DNA of 64,000 nucleotides from an uncultured Oscillospiraceae bacterium (GCA_947599875.1 CANQFV010000002.1:62001-126000); one strand, 5' to 3'; positions 42,696 to 51,256 are shown, numbered from the stretch's first letter. Notes: a model not told the origin generated them from the sequence alone. A program made the numbers and translations.

Positions 42696-42766
42696 GACTA
42701 TTTTCGCAAAAAACTTCATTTTTTTCAAAAAAACGTAAAAACACCCGGCAAAAACGCAGGTGGGGC

Positions 42767-43954
42767 TTATTTGGCGTCCTCCGCCCGGTCAAAAAAGCAG
42801 AACATATCCGGATCCTTCACGGTGCTGGCGCAGTAGATCACCAGGACGCAGTCCGGGTGCATCCCGGCAAGCTCCCCTATCAGATCCCCCGAGTAGGCCC
42901 GCAGGTCTATGGTGTGCAGGCGTCCGAACTGGAGGGACAAAAAGGGCGTCAGGGCGCAGGAGTAGGAGTCCCGGATCAGCACCACCGTGGGGCCGTCGGG
43001 GTTATTCCGGTTGACGATGTCGCTCCAGCCCCAGTCGCCGCCGGAGTAGTAGACGTAGGGGTTCCCGTCAAAGTACCCCTTCTCCAGCTCCTCCGGAAAG
43101 CAGACGGACTGGGCAAACGGCCCCTGGCGGGGCTGCCGGGCGCCGTCGTAGGTGTAGAGGAGATCGGTATCAAATTTTGGCGTCAGGACGGTGAAGTCGT
43201 CCACCCCGGCGTAGTAGAGGCCCACGCGCTTGCCCTGGCTGCCCAGGAAGATGTCTCGGTACGTCTCCCGGTCATAGGAGTCCGGGTCAAGGGCCTGCCG
43301 GTCCACGGCAAAGCCGTAGGAGGCGGAGAGCTTCTCCATCAGCGCGCCGCAGGCGAACAGCGCCCCCTCCGGCCGCCAGTGGTGATCCGTCCGGAAGAAC
43401 CAGCTGTTGTCCGGGTCGGCCTGGAGAAAGGCGGGGCGCAGATCCAGCGTGTCCGCCCGGCCCTCCAAAAGCTTTAGGAGACTGTCGGCCATCGCGTTGC
43501 CGTAATCCGCCACGCCCTCCGGCATGGCCGCCGCGGGGTTGGAGAGCTTGGACGGCTCGATCACCGTCATCACCGGGATGCCGTAGGGGGCCAGGGCCTC
43601 CTGGAGCTTCACCAGGTTTTCCGCGTTCTCGGTCTGATCCACATTCTCCGTCACCCCGGCGAAGGTGAGCTGGCCGTTGGAGAGCCGGGCCACCGGGTAT
43701 CCGGCGGAGTCCTCCACAAAGCGGCGCCCCATCCCCCGCTGGATGGCCCCGAACAGGTTGATGAAGAGGTGATCCCGGTCCAGATCCTCGTTTACCCGGG
43801 TCTCCCAGTCGGCCACGTCGGCCTTTTGAAAGCCCGCGGCCATCTCCCGGACAACGCCGCCCAGGCCCAAGTCCTTCACCGCGTTGACAGCCAGACTCAC
43901 GGATATGACCAGGATAAGGAGGCTGAAAAGCACGGGGAAACCGGTTTTTTTCAC
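42767..43954 (-). CDS. AlgJ/AlgX-like SGNH (DHHW) protein, polysaccharide O-acetylation
   Basis: This 395-residue exported protein has an N-terminal signal anchor (FPVLFSLLILVISVSLA) and an SGNH-type domain with FFRTDHHWRPEGA (about residue 190) and LIRDSYSCAL near residue 325. This is the DHHW family that moves acetyl groups handed over by an MBOAT partner onto a surface polymer. It starts (GTG) 14 bases after the MBOAT gene, the standard AlgI-AlgJ/X pairing. The polymer being acetylated cannot be named; no alginate or cellulose synthase is nearby. Confidence 0.85.
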   Translation of the reverse strand: MKKTGFPVLFSLLILVISVSLAVNAVKDLGLGGVVREMAAGFQKADVADWETRVNEDLDRDHLFINLFGAIQRGMGRRFVEDSAGYPVARLSNGQLTFAGVTENVDQTENAENLVKLQEALAPYGIPVMTVIEPSKLSNPAAAMPEGVADYGNAMADSLLKLLEGRADTLDLRPAFLQADPDNSWFFRTDHHWRPEGALFACGALMEKLSASYGFAVDRQALDPDSYDRETYRDIFLGSQGKRVGLYYAGVDDFTVLTPKFDTDLLYTYDGARQPRQGPFAQSVCFPEELEKGYFDGNPYVYYSGGDWGWSDIVNRNNPDGPTVVLIRDSYSCALTPFLSLQFGRLHTIDLRAYSGDLIGELAGMHPDCVLVIYCASTVKDPDMFCFFDRAEDAK

Positions 43955-43968
43955 GCTTCTTCCCCTCC

Positions 43969-45411
43969 TCAGAAGTTAAAGTAGATGAAGGGGTTGTATG
44001 TCCCCTTCACCAGGTAGGTGACGGAAATGACGAAAAGCACCAGGAGCGCGGAGGATCGCACCGTCTCCAGGGCGGCCCCGGCCCTCCCCCTCACCCACCG
44101 GCGGGCAAGCTCGTCCACCGGGGCGCAGAAGATCACCCCCAGGATGAGATAGAGCCAGTTCTCCCGGAGGTAGAAAAGCGCCGTCGCGTCCGCCAGGCCG
44201 TTGGCCCCGAACAGGGACATGTAGTACCGCCCCGCGTCGGAGACGGAGCCGGCCCGGAACATCACAAGCGCCAGCAGCACCACCGTCATGGTGTAGAGCC
44301 ACCGGAGGCCCTTTTTGGCACGCCGGTTCAGGTTCACCAGCTTTTCAAAGGCCTGGAACACATAGTGGATCAGGCCGAAGAGGACGAAGTTCCAGTTGGC
44401 CCCGTGCCAGATGCCGATAAGGAGCCACACGATGAACAGGGCCACATAGGAGGGGATCTTCTGGGCGCCCCTGCCCCATTTGGCCTTCAGACGCCTGGAG
44501 GCGGTCAGAAAGGCCCTGGAGCGGGAAATGGGGAACATCACATAGTCCCGGAACCAGGCGCCCAGGGAGATATGCCACCTGTCCCAATACTCCGTGATGC
44601 TGGTGGACATGTAGGGGTGGAGGAAGTTCTCCGGGAATTCAAAGCCGAAGATCCGGGCAAGGCCGATGGCCATATCGGAATAGCCGGAGAAGTCGTAGTA
44701 GAGCTGCAGGGCGTAGGCGAACAGCCCCAACAGGGCCAGGGCCGCCCCGGGGGAGCCGGCGTCGAAGGCCCCGTCGGACACACTGGCCAGGGTGTTGGCC
44801 AAAAGCACCTTTTTGCACAGGCCGATGACAAACCGCTCTGTGCCCTGGGAGAATTTTTCCCAGGTGTGCGTCCTGTCCCTCACCTGCCCGGCGAAGGTGG
44901 AGTATTTGATGATCGGCCCCGCGATGAGCTGGGGGAAGAAGGCGATGTAAAGCCCCACGTTCAGGGGGTTGCGCTCCCTCTCCACCTCCCCGCCGGCCAC
45001 GTCGAACACATAGCTCATGGCCTGGAAGGTGTAAAAGGAGATGCCGATGGGCAGGGCGATGTCCAGAACTGCCACGCCGCTGAAAAGCCCGTGGAGCTGG
45101 CGCGTCACAAAGCTCAGGTACTTGAATACGAACAGGATCGCCAAATTGGCCGCCACCGTCACCGTCACAGCCGGGCGGACGCTCCAGCCCCGCGCCCGGG
45201 CGGCCCCGGCCCACAGGCCAAGAAGCCAGTTGAGGCAGATGGACGCCAGCATGATGAGGACGAGCCGCGGCTCCCCGCACCAGTAGAAAAGCACGGAGGC
45301 CAAAAAGAGAAGGCCGTTCCTCACCCGCCAGAGCCTCCGGGGCAGGAGGAAATACGCCGCCGTCACGGCGGGCAAAAAAATAAAGAGGAATACAGAACTT
45401 GAAAACAGCAT
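43969..45411 (-). CDS. MBOAT family O-acyltransferase (AlgI-like)
   Basis: This 480-residue polytopic membrane protein brings acetyl groups across the membrane for polysaccharide acetylation. Family signatures are LPIGISFYTFQAMSYVFDV, WHISLGAWFRDYVMFPISRS and the catalytic-His segment IGIWHGANWNFVLFGLIH. I chose the ATG at 45411 because AAGGGGGG lies six bases upstream; the ATG at 45417 has no spacing. It is the first gene of a two-gene unit behind a perfect promoter. Confidence 0.92.
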   Translation of the reverse strand: MLFSSSVFLFIFLPAVTAAYFLLPRRLWRVRNGLLFLASVLFYWCGEPRLVLIMLASICLNWLLGLWAGAARARGWSVRPAVTVTVAANLAILFVFKYLSFVTRQLHGLFSGVAVLDIALPIGISFYTFQAMSYVFDVAGGEVERERNPLNVGLYIAFFPQLIAGPIIKYSTFAGQVRDRTHTWEKFSQGTERFVIGLCKKVLLANTLASVSDGAFDAGSPGAALALLGLFAYALQLYYDFSGYSDMAIGLARIFGFEFPENFLHPYMSTSITEYWDRWHISLGAWFRDYVMFPISRSRAFLTASRRLKAKWGRGAQKIPSYVALFIVWLLIGIWHGANWNFVLFGLIHYVFQAFEKLVNLNRRAKKGLRWLYTMTVVLLALVMFRAGSVSDAGRYYMSLFGANGLADATALFYLRENWLYLILGVIFCAPVDELARRWVRGRAGAALETVRSSALLVLFVISVTYLVKGTYNPFIYFNF

Positions 45412-45443
45412 CCACATCCCCCCTTAGCGGTCGATTTGATCAA

Positions 45444-45472
45444 ATTATACTCCCCCGCCCCGATTTTGTCAA
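45444..45472 (-). promoter_or_regulatory. Consensus promoter of the acetylation pair
   Basis: On the minus strand a perfect TTGACA (45467-45472) and a perfect TATAAT (45444-45449) are 17 bp apart, 33 bp before the MBOAT ATG. Confidence 0.9.
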
Positions 45473-45480
45473 TTATCGTT

Positions 45481-45612
45481 AGTCTGTCGAAAAAAGCCCT
45501 GCGGGCTTTTTTCGACAGAGGGGAACGTGCGGAACAATTTTCTGAATTTTGCGAAATTCAGAGAATTGTTCCTGCTGTCGCCCTGCGCGCACGGCCCCGT
45601 GGGCCGCAATTT
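45481..45612 (+). repeat. Structured 3'-gene element, partial copy D1
   Basis: It has CTGTCG + AAAAAGCCC/GGGCTTTTT hairpin + CGACAG, GGGGAACGTGCGG, a palindrome with GAATT cores, then CCTGCTGTCGC before it diverges. It is the only copy not following a gene on its own strand; it sits upstream of the MBOAT promoter. Confidence 0.65.
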
Positions 45613-45658
45613 CCCCAGGCTCCCGAAAAAGGCGGGTAATCTCCCGTCCCGCGCCCCA

Positions 45659-45839
45659 ATCCAAATATTTTTTGCGGGGCTTTGCCTCGCAAAAAATCCC
45701 TCTTGCCGCGCAAACGTGCGCCCTTGGGCGTGCGCTGCAGCGCGGCAGCAGGAAATATGCCCATGAATTCCGCAGAATTCATGGGCATATTCCCGCACGT
45801 CCCCCCTGGCATTGAAAGCCCAAAGGGCTTTCAAGCCAG
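45659..45839 (-). repeat. Structured 3'-gene element, copy D2
   Basis: A complete minus-strand copy whose start (CTGGCTTGAAAGCCC) overlaps the last codons and TGA of the DUF3048 gene. It shares the GAATTCTGCGGAATTC palindrome, CCTGCTGCCGCGC, a GCGCACGCCC hairpin and the ATTTTTTGCGAGG/CCCCGCAAAAAAT end with copies A, C, F and G. Together with D1 it fills the 420-bp gap; no gene is seen there. Confidence 0.8.
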
Positions 45840-47087
45840 TACTTCTACCGCCAGGGAGTTGGTGGGCGATATGGTGATGTAGGTCACACCGGGGGACAGG
45901 ACGATCTCGGCGCCCGTCTCATCCGTGAAGACGAATTGGGAGGTGGAGGTCTTTCGTGACCAGGTAATCTTCCGGGCCACGCCGTCGGAGATCAGCACAC
46001 CCTCCCCCGTCCCGCTGAGCGTGGCCTGCATACGGCCGGCGTCATCCCCGGCGATGCGGCTCATCTTCGCCCGGAGGGCCAGGATGTTCCGAACCTTCAC
46101 CTGCCCGCCGGTGAGGGAGTCCTTCATCTCCGCGCCGTACTGGCTGACGCCGTACAGCTTCGTCTCCGGGTCATACCGGAAGGCGGTACTCTTGGAGCTT
46201 TGGGAGGAGCCGAACCACACCCTGGCGTAGGTCGCCGGATCCCCGGTGGGGTTCTCCGGCTCAGCAAAGGTAAAGCCCGTTTCAAAGCCGTCCTTGTGGG
46301 TGGTGCGGATGTTGTTCTTGGTGAGGAAATCCGCCACCTTCGTCACGTCCAGCATCAGGCTGTGGGCGTAGCCCATGTTCTGCCTGCGCCAGCTGTCCCG
46401 GTAGAAGAGGGCCGCGGAGCCTTTCACGGAGTTCACCCCGTCGGCCCGGTCGATGCCCAGGCTCTTCATCTTGGCGTAGGCGTCGTTACTGCCGCCGGCG
46501 TGGATGTAAAAGGCGTCAAAGCCCATCGCCAGCTCCACATAGTAGGGCCGGGCGCTGCGCACGGAGCCTATGGTCTCCAGCCCCTTGAAATCCTGATAGA
46601 TGCCCATGAGGCGGGTAATGCCGCCCTCCGCCAGCGTCTCAATGATCATGTCCGCCGAGCCGACCCCGGCCTGGGGGGTAGCCACGCGGATGTTGTTGAG
46701 CATCACGGCAAAGGGCCTGTTGGCACTGATGTCTGTCTCCACCGGAAGACCCGTCAGGGGGTTCACAGGCCCTGTGTAAACCGGCTCCTCCGGCGGGTTC
46801 TCCTCCGGGGGTTCCTCCTCCGGCGGGGTCTCCTCCTCGGGGGGATCCTGATCCTCCTCGGGGTTCTCCTCCGGGGGTTCCTCCTCCCCGGGGTTCTCCT
46901 CCGGCGGGTTTTGCTCCTCCGGAGGATCCTGCTGACCGGGGTCCTTGTCCCGTCCCCCGGTCACGCTCTTGATCACAAATACCAGGCACGCGGCCGCCAC
47001 GGCCACAGCCAAAACGGCCGTCACCACCACAAGAACAGTTTTCTTCTTATCGGCCACGGCCGTGGATTGATGCTTTCCTCTGGCCAT
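45831..47087 (-). CDS. Membrane-anchored DUF3048 protein
   Basis: This 418-residue protein has a short cytoplasmic start, one signal-anchor helix (about residues 18-40), a Pro/Glu-rich wall-spanning linker of PPEE repeats (about 50-100) and the two-part DUF3048 region (YerB-like; NPLTGLPVETD, RPFAVMLNN, ARPYYVELAMGFDAFYIHAG). Function in the family is unknown. AGGAGG lies seven bases before the ATG at 47087, so the frame open to 47957 is not used. Its stop lies within repeat element D2, so the element supplies its terminator hairpin. Confidence 0.88.
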   Translation of the reverse strand: MARGKHQSTAVADKKKTVLVVVTAVLAVAVAAACLVFVIKSVTGGRDKDPGQQDPPEEQNPPEENPGEEEPPEENPEEDQDPPEEETPPEEEPPEENPPEEPVYTGPVNPLTGLPVETDISANRPFAVMLNNIRVATPQAGVGSADMIIETLAEGGITRLMGIYQDFKGLETIGSVRSARPYYVELAMGFDAFYIHAGGSNDAYAKMKSLGIDRADGVNSVKGSAALFYRDSWRRQNMGYAHSLMLDVTKVADFLTKNNIRTTHKDGFETGFTFAEPENPTGDPATYARVWFGSSQSSKSTAFRYDPETKLYGVSQYGAEMKDSLTGGQVKVRNILALRAKMSRIAGDDAGRMQATLSGTGEGVLISDGVARKITWSRKTSTSQFVFTDETGAEIVLSPGVTYITISPTNSLAVEVLA

Positions 47088-47127
47088 TTTTGCGCCTCCT
47101 GTCCAAAAAGCGTCTCTTTTACCGGTT

Positions 47128-47156
47128 ATTTTACAACTTTTTCCCCTTTTCGTCAA
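47128..47156 (-). promoter_or_regulatory. Promoter of the DUF3048 gene
   Basis: On the minus strand TTGACG (47151-47156), 17 bp, TAAAAT (47128-47133), 40 bp before the ATG and back-to-back with the DUF4364 promoter. Confidence 0.7.
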
Positions 47157-47173
47157 CCTGAAACGGAAAATAC

Positions 47174-47202
47174 TTGTTAAATCCGTATTGCCGGTGTATA
47201 AT
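47174..47202 (+). promoter_or_regulatory. Promoter of the DUF4364 gene
   Basis: TTGTTA (47174-47179), 17 bp, TATAAT (47197-47202), 35 bp before the ATG. Confidence 0.7.
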
Positions 47203-47237
47203 AAACGGCAGGAAATGAAAGCGGGGAGGTGTCCCAT

Positions 47238-47768
47238 ATGGAGGGGCGTCGCGGGTTTATCCAGACAGAGATGGAGCTGAAGGTTCTGATTTTGTTTATT
47301 CTCCGCCGTCTCCCGGAGGCCGCCGCCTGGGATGAGCTTACCGATATGACCCTGCTGTGCGACAGCGCCATCGGCTACTTCGATTTTACGGAGTGCCTGG
47401 CGGATCTGGTGTCCACCGAACATGTGGAGAAGACGGACGAGGGCTACCGGGCCACGAAGAAGGGGCGCGTCAACGGCGAGACGATGGAGTCCAGCCTCCC
47501 CTACTCCGTGCGGGTGCGGGCGGAGAAGGCCGCCGCGGCGTTGTCCAACCTCCAGCGGCGCCGGAGCATGATCCGGGCCAGCCACGAAATGCGCTCCCGG
47601 GGCGGTTTTACGGTGCATCTGTCCATGTCCGACGGCATCGGCCCCGTGATGGAGCTGGAGCTGCTCACCGGCGACGATAAGCAGTCGGAGCTGATCGAGG
47701 AGAACTTTAAGAAAAACGCGGAAAAGCTCTACGGCAAGATCGTAGAGCTGCTGATGGAGGAGCAGTAG
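47238..47768 (+). CDS. DUF4364 family protein
   Basis: This 176-residue protein has an N-terminal winged-helix-like part (MELKVLILFILRRLP, then CDSAIGYFDFTECLADLVS, about residues 10-60), typical of the clostridial DUF4364 family, and a C-terminal helix (EENFKKNAEKLYGKIVELLM). A transcription-regulator role is plausible from the fold but unproven. The ATG at 47238 follows GGGAGG by eight bases. It is monocistronic. Confidence 0.8.
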   Translation: MEGRRGFIQTEMELKVLILFILRRLPEAAAWDELTDMTLLCDSAIGYFDFTECLADLVSTEHVEKTDEGYRATKKGRVNGETMESSLPYSVRVRAEKAAAALSNLQRRRSMIRASHEMRSRGGFTVHLSMSDGIGPVMELELLTGDDKQSELIEENFKKNAEKLYGKIVELLMEEQ

Positions 47769-47777
47769 GGATCCACC

Positions 47778-47866
47778 CGCCGAAAAAGCCCTGGCTTTTC
47801 CGGCAAAGGGAAACGTGCGGATTATTTCCAACGCGCATGTCGCCGGAAATAATGTTGAAATTGAGT
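47778..47866 (+). repeat. Structured 3'-gene element, partial copy E
   Basis: GCCGAAAAAGCC hairpin, CAAAGGGAAACGTGCGG linker and an ATTATTTCC/GGAAATAAT stem enclosing CGCGCATGTCG, then TTGAAATTGAG. The middle hairpins of the full element are missing. Confidence 0.55.
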
Positions 47867-47878
47867 CTTTTGATAAGC

Positions 47879-47912
47879 TGAGGGCCGCCCCGGAGGGGCG
47901 GCCCTTCGTATT
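47879..47912 (+). terminator. Terminator after DUF4364
   Basis: AGGGCCGCCCC / GGGGCGGCCCT with a 3-base loop followed by TCGTATTTT. Confidence 0.7.
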
Positions 47913-47949
47913 TTGCTGTGCGTTTCGTAAAGCACACCCTGTGGGGGAC

Positions 47950-48261
47950 TTAAACAAACTTCACCGCCGTGCCGTAGGCGATGACCTCGGCGGCGCCCTG
48001 CATGACGGCGGAGGAGGCGTAGCGGATGTTGACAATCGCGTCCGCGCCCAGGGCCTCGGCCTCCATCACCATGCGCTTGGTAGCCAGGGCGCGGGCCTCG
48101 TTCATCATCTCGGTGTACGCCTTCAGCTCCCCGCCCACAAGGGTCTTGAAGCTCTGGGAGATGTCCCTCCCGATGTTCTTTGTCTGGATGGTACTCCCCT
48201 TGACAAGAGACAGCATCTCCAGATTTTTGCCGCTGATATAATCAGTATTGACTAAGATCAT
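47950..48261 (-). CDS. YbjQ/UPF0145 family protein
   Basis: This 103-residue protein matches the UPF0145 (YbjQ) family, a small pentameric-type fold of unknown role: start MILVNTDYISGKNLE, then GRDISQSFKTLVGGELKAYT, and ALGADAIVNIRYASSAVMQG. The ATG at 48261 gives the usual family start; a GTG at 48270 is possible. It is last in a minus-strand group behind an SPFH protein and overlaps its upstream neighbour by 20 bases. Confidence 0.88.
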   Translation of the reverse strand: MILVNTDYISGKNLEMLSLVKGSTIQTKNIGRDISQSFKTLVGGELKAYTEMMNEARALATKRMVMEAEALGADAIVNIRYASSAVMQGAAEVIAYGTAVKFV

Positions 48262-48466
48262 CTTCTTCACCGCTCCTTATCTCTTTGATCCTCTCCACGC
48301 ACACCCAAATCGTCAGCGCCGCGAAGGCCAGAGGCACTACACACAGCACCACCCGCCAGACGCCCTCCAAGAGGGTGAACAGGAGGCCAAAATATAAGAC
48401 ATAGTACAGTACCAGCAGGATCGCCACCACGACGGGGGCGATCATTTTTCCACCGTGTGATCTCAT
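48242..48466 (-). CDS. Small two-helix membrane protein
   Basis: This 74-residue protein has two hydrophobic helices (APVVVAILLVLYYVLYFGLL and WRVVLCVVPLAFAALTIWVC) and an acidic C-terminus. GGGGAGA lies three bases before the ATG. Its 3' end overlaps the YbjQ gene. The SPFH-RHH-small membrane protein-YbjQ order suggests a shared membrane-related role. The family is not recognised. Confidence 0.65.
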   Translation of the reverse strand: MRSHGGKMIAPVVVAILLVLYYVLYFGLLFTLLEGVWRVVLCVVPLAFAALTIWVCVERIKEIRSGEEDDLSQY

Positions 48467-48498
48467 AATTCTCCCCTCTCCCAAGAGAACCGGCTTCC

Positions 48499-48573
48499 CT
48501 ACATCCTTTTACAGTATGCCCCGACAAGCTTCCATATGCCAAGCGCCAGGATCGTCTCAACGAGGGATTCCAT
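48499..48573 (-). CDS. Possible 24-residue small protein
   Basis: The ATG is two bases after the stop of the RHH gene, with GAGGG just upstream. It encodes an amphipathic or membrane-type peptide (MESLVETILALGIWKLVGAY + 4). Tight coupling supports it, but its size does not allow a firm call. Confidence 0.35.
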   Translation of the reverse strand: MESLVETILALGIWKLVGAYCKRM

Positions 48574-48574
48574 T

Positions 48575-48805
48575 TCACCCTCTCCCCTTCCTCTTTTTTA
48601 CTGCCTCCGTCAGGATATACTCGATCTGGCCGTTGACGCTGCGGAAGTCCTCCTCCGCCCAGGCGGCGATCTCGTTCCACAGGGTGCCGGAGAGCCGCAG
48701 CGGCACCTGCTTTTTGGCCGATTCCTTGGCCTTCAGCTCCCGCTCCAGGGCCTCGATGCGCTCAATCCTCTCCCGCAGGGCTTGTTCGCGCTGTTCCGGG
48801 GTCAT
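48575..48805 (-). CDS. Arc-like ribbon-helix-helix protein
   Basis: This 76-residue protein has an N-terminal charged coiled coil (about residues 1-32) followed by an Arc-type RHH fold (strand QVPLRLSGTLWNEI, then helices to YILTEAVKKRK). Short Arc-family genes are often found right after SPFH genes in Clostridia. Its start overlaps the SPFH stop by one base. Confidence 0.75.
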   Translation of the reverse strand: MTPEQREQALRERIERIEALERELKAKESAKKQVPLRLSGTLWNEIAAWAEEDFRSVNGQIEYILTEAVKKRKGRG

Positions 48806-49818
48806 TAGTAGATGCTCCCGGAGTTGACGATGGGCTGGGCGTCCTTATTGCCGCACAGGACCACCAGGAGGTTGGACACCATCGCCGCCTTGCGCTCCTC
48901 GTCCAGGTTCACTACCTCGTCCTCATTGAGGCGGTCAATGGCCATCTTCACCATCCCCACGGCGCCGTCCACGATCTTCTGCCGGGCGGCGATAATAGCC
49001 ACGGCCTGCTGGCGCTGGAGCATGGCGGCGGCGATCTCCTCGGCGTAGGCCAGGTGGGTGATGCGCACCTCCTCGATGGAGAGGCCGGCGGGAAGGACGC
49101 GCTTTTGCAGCTCGTCGCGCATCATGTCCGCGATCTCGATGGCGGAGGAGCGCAGGGTCTTCTCCTTCACGCCGTCGTCGTCATCGTCGTCGTCAAAGAC
49201 ATCGTAGGGGTACAGCCGGGCGATGTTCCGGATGGTGGAGTCGGTCTGGATATTTAAAAACTCCTGGTAGTTCTCCACGGCGAAGGCCGCGAGGGTGGGG
49301 TTCTCCACATGCCAAATCACCACCGCGCCGATGATGATGGGGTTGCCCAGCACGTCGTTGACCTTCTGGCGGCGGTTATCCAGGGTCTGGGTCTTGAGGC
49401 TGATGCCCTTGCCCACGCCCACAGACACCACGGCCGTCTTGCCCTCCGCCTGCATCTCCTTAGTTTTGGCCTGAGCGGCGCTGAGGGCCGCGTTGTAGGT
49501 GGGGCTGAAGGAGGTGACAAAGGGGTTTACATAATAAAACCCGCTCTTTTTCACCGTGCCGTAGTACTTGCCGAACAGGGTGAAGACCCGGGCCTCGTTG
49601 GGCTTGACGATCTTCAGCCCCGCCAACATGGCGCTGCAGGCGATCAGGCACAGCAGGCCGGCGATGACCGCAAGAAACATGATCTCTTCGCCCCAGCCCA
49701 CAAAAATCAGCCCTACCACGAACAGCGCCGCCCCCGCAAGGATGCCCAAAATGAGCAACAGCAGCACAAGACCGCCGGACTTGGGATGGAGTTCTTTTTC
49801 CTGGATATCTGTCTTCAT
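48805..49818 (-). CDS. SPFH domain (band 7/stomatin-like) membrane protein
   Basis: This 337-residue protein has two N-terminal hydrophobic segments (residues about 20-65) and an SPFH/band 7 domain (ARVFTLFGKYYGTVKKSGFYYVNPF; VSVGVGKGISLKTQTLDNR). The C-terminal part carries VRITHLAYAEEIAAAMLQRQQA, the stomatin helix that builds oligomeric membrane scaffolds. GGGAGG is seven bases before the ATG at 49818. An Asp-rich insert (FDDDDDDDGV) interrupts the domain near residue 210. It heads a four- or five-gene minus-strand unit. Confidence 0.9.
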   Translation of the reverse strand: MKTDIQEKELHPKSGGLVLLLLILGILAGAALFVVGLIFVGWGEEIMFLAVIAGLLCLIACSAMLAGLKIVKPNEARVFTLFGKYYGTVKKSGFYYVNPFVTSFSPTYNAALSAAQAKTKEMQAEGKTAVVSVGVGKGISLKTQTLDNRRQKVNDVLGNPIIIGAVVIWHVENPTLAAFAVENYQEFLNIQTDSTIRNIARLYPYDVFDDDDDDDGVKEKTLRSSAIEIADMMRDELQKRVLPAGLSIEEVRITHLAYAEEIAAAMLQRQQAVAIIAARQKIVDGAVGMVKMAIDRLNEDEVVNLDEERKAAMVSNLLVVLCGNKDAQPIVNSGSIY

Positions 49819-49855
49819 GAATTTTCCTCCCTTGGCAATTTTTTCTGATATCAAT

Positions 49856-49884
49856 ATGATATCATGCTAATATGATTTTGTCAA
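49856..49884 (-). promoter_or_regulatory. Promoter of the SPFH gene group
   Basis: On the minus strand TTGACA (49879-49884), 17 bp, TATCAT (49856-49861), 38 bp before the ATG. ATGATATCAT and GATATCAATATGATATC around the -10 form overlapping dyads that could bind a repressor. Confidence 0.7.
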
Positions 49885-49916
49885 GGAAGATTTTGTTTTT
49901 TTGCCAACCCCCAATG

Positions 49917-50121
49917 CAATATTTTTTGCGGGGCTTTGCCTCGCAAAAAATCCCTTATGCCGCGCAAGCGTGCGGCCCTCCGGGCCGTGCGCACAGCGCG
50001 GCAGCAGGGAATATGCCCATGAATTCCGCAGAATTCATGGGCATATTCCCGCACGTCCCCCTTGGCAAAAAAAGGCTGAGGGGGGTCTCGTCAGAGAACC
50101 CCCTCAGCCTTTTTCGCCAGC
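49917..50121 (-). repeat. Structured 3'-gene element, copy F
   Basis: A complete copy that starts six bases after the ilvE stop on the same strand. It has CTGGCGAAAAAGGCTGAGG-type terminator hairpin, GCCAAGGGGGACGTGCGG, a GAATTCTGCGGAATTC palindrome, CCTGCTGCCGCGCTG, a GCGCACGGCCC hairpin, TTGCGCGGCATAAGGGA, ATTTTTTGCGAGG/CCCCGCAAAAAAT. Confidence 0.8.
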
Positions 50122-50126
50122 TTAGT

Positions 50127-51194
50127 TTAACATACTTTCATGGTCCAGCCGCGGGTATCCGGGCAGGTGCCCCACTGGATGCCGGTAAGCTCGTCGTAGA
50201 AGCGCTGGGTAAGCTCGCCGATGCCGCCGTCGCCGATGGGCAGATCCTTGCCCTCATAGTAGATGTGGCCCACCGGGGAGACGACGGCCGCCGTGCCGGT
50301 GCCCCACATCTCCTCCATGTGTCCGTTTGCGGCGGTCTCCAGAACCTCGTCCACGGAAATCAGGCGCTCCTCCACCTCATAGCCCCAGTCCCGGGCCACC
50401 TCCAGAATGGACTTGCGGGTGATGCCGGGCAGAACGCTCCCCTGGAGCATGGGGGTCACTACCTTGCCGTCGATCTTGAACATGATGTTCATGGAGCCAA
50501 CTTCCTCGATGTACTTGCGGTGGACGCCGTCCAGCCACAGCACCTGGGAGTAGCCCATCTTCTCCGCCCGCTCGCTGGCGCGGATGGAACCGGCGTAGTT
50601 GCCGCCGCACTTGGTGAAGCCGGTGCCGCCCCGGACAGCCCGGACGTCCTCGTCCTCGATGGCGATATGTACCGGGTCAAGCCCCTCGGGGTAGTAGTTG
50701 CCGGAGGGGGACAGGATGATGCAGAAGATATACGTCTTGCTGGCGTGGACGCCCACGGTGCAGTCCGTGGCGATGATGAAGGGGCGGATATAGAGGCTGG
50801 CGCCCTTCTGGTCGGGGACCCAGTCCCGCTCCAGGGCCACAAGCTGCTTCACGGCGTCAACGCAGAAGTCCACGTCGATCTCCGGGATGCTCATACGGAC
50901 GGCGGAGTTGTTCATCCGCTTGAAGTTCTCCTCGGGCCTGAAGAGCCAGATGGAGCCGTCGGCGCGGCGGTAGGCCTTCAGCCCCTCAAAAATCTCCTGG
51001 GCGTAGTGGAACACCATGCAGCTGGGATCCAGGGTGAAGGGGCCGTAGGGGACGATCCGGGGGTCGTGCCAGCCCTGGCCGGCCGTATAGTTCATCAGGA
51101 ACATGTGGTCGGAGAAAAATTTGCCGAAGGGCAGGGGATCCAGATGGGGCTTTTCCTTAGGGTTCTTTGTCAGTTCAACGCGGATCTTTTCCAT
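50127..51194 (-). CDS. ilvE: Branched-chain amino acid aminotransferase
   Basis: This class IV PLP enzyme interconverts Leu/Ile/Val and their keto acids with glutamate. The 355-residue protein is of the long (BCAT-II-like) type: GPFTLDPSCMVFHYAQEIFEG (first 20 residues counted), YIRPFIIAT, the PLP lysine in FTKCGGNYAGS, and TGTAAVVSPVG. AAGGAG is ten bases before the ATG at 51194; the frame to 51227 lacks an RBS. It has its own promoter and ends in structured element F. Confidence 0.95.
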   Translation of the reverse strand: MEKIRVELTKNPKEKPHLDPLPFGKFFSDHMFLMNYTAGQGWHDPRIVPYGPFTLDPSCMVFHYAQEIFEGLKAYRRADGSIWLFRPEENFKRMNNSAVRMSIPEIDVDFCVDAVKQLVALERDWVPDQKGASLYIRPFIIATDCTVGVHASKTYIFCIILSPSGNYYPEGLDPVHIAIEDEDVRAVRGGTGFTKCGGNYAGSIRASERAEKMGYSQVLWLDGVHRKYIEEVGSMNIMFKIDGKVVTPMLQGSVLPGITRKSILEVARDWGYEVEERLISVDEVLETAANGHMEEMWGTGTAAVVSPVGHIYYEGKDLPIGDGGIGELTQRFYDELTGIQWGTCPDTRGWTMKVC

Positions 51195-51256
51195 ATCGTA
51201 AGCTCTCCTTTTGCGAAAATACAACAATTTATTGTGTTAAAGCAATATTAACGCCT

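Noticed and set aside
45481-45880. Several 60-120-codon ORFs encoding peptides like NSAEFMGIFPHVP
   Set aside because: They are translations of the structured repeat elements (GAATTCTGCGGAATTC palindromes). They recur in different frames and lack RBSs.
45831-47957. A 708-codon version of the DUF3048 protein
   Set aside because: The extra 290 residues run antisense through the DUF4364 gene and both promoters. AGGAGG and a signal anchor mark the start at 47087.
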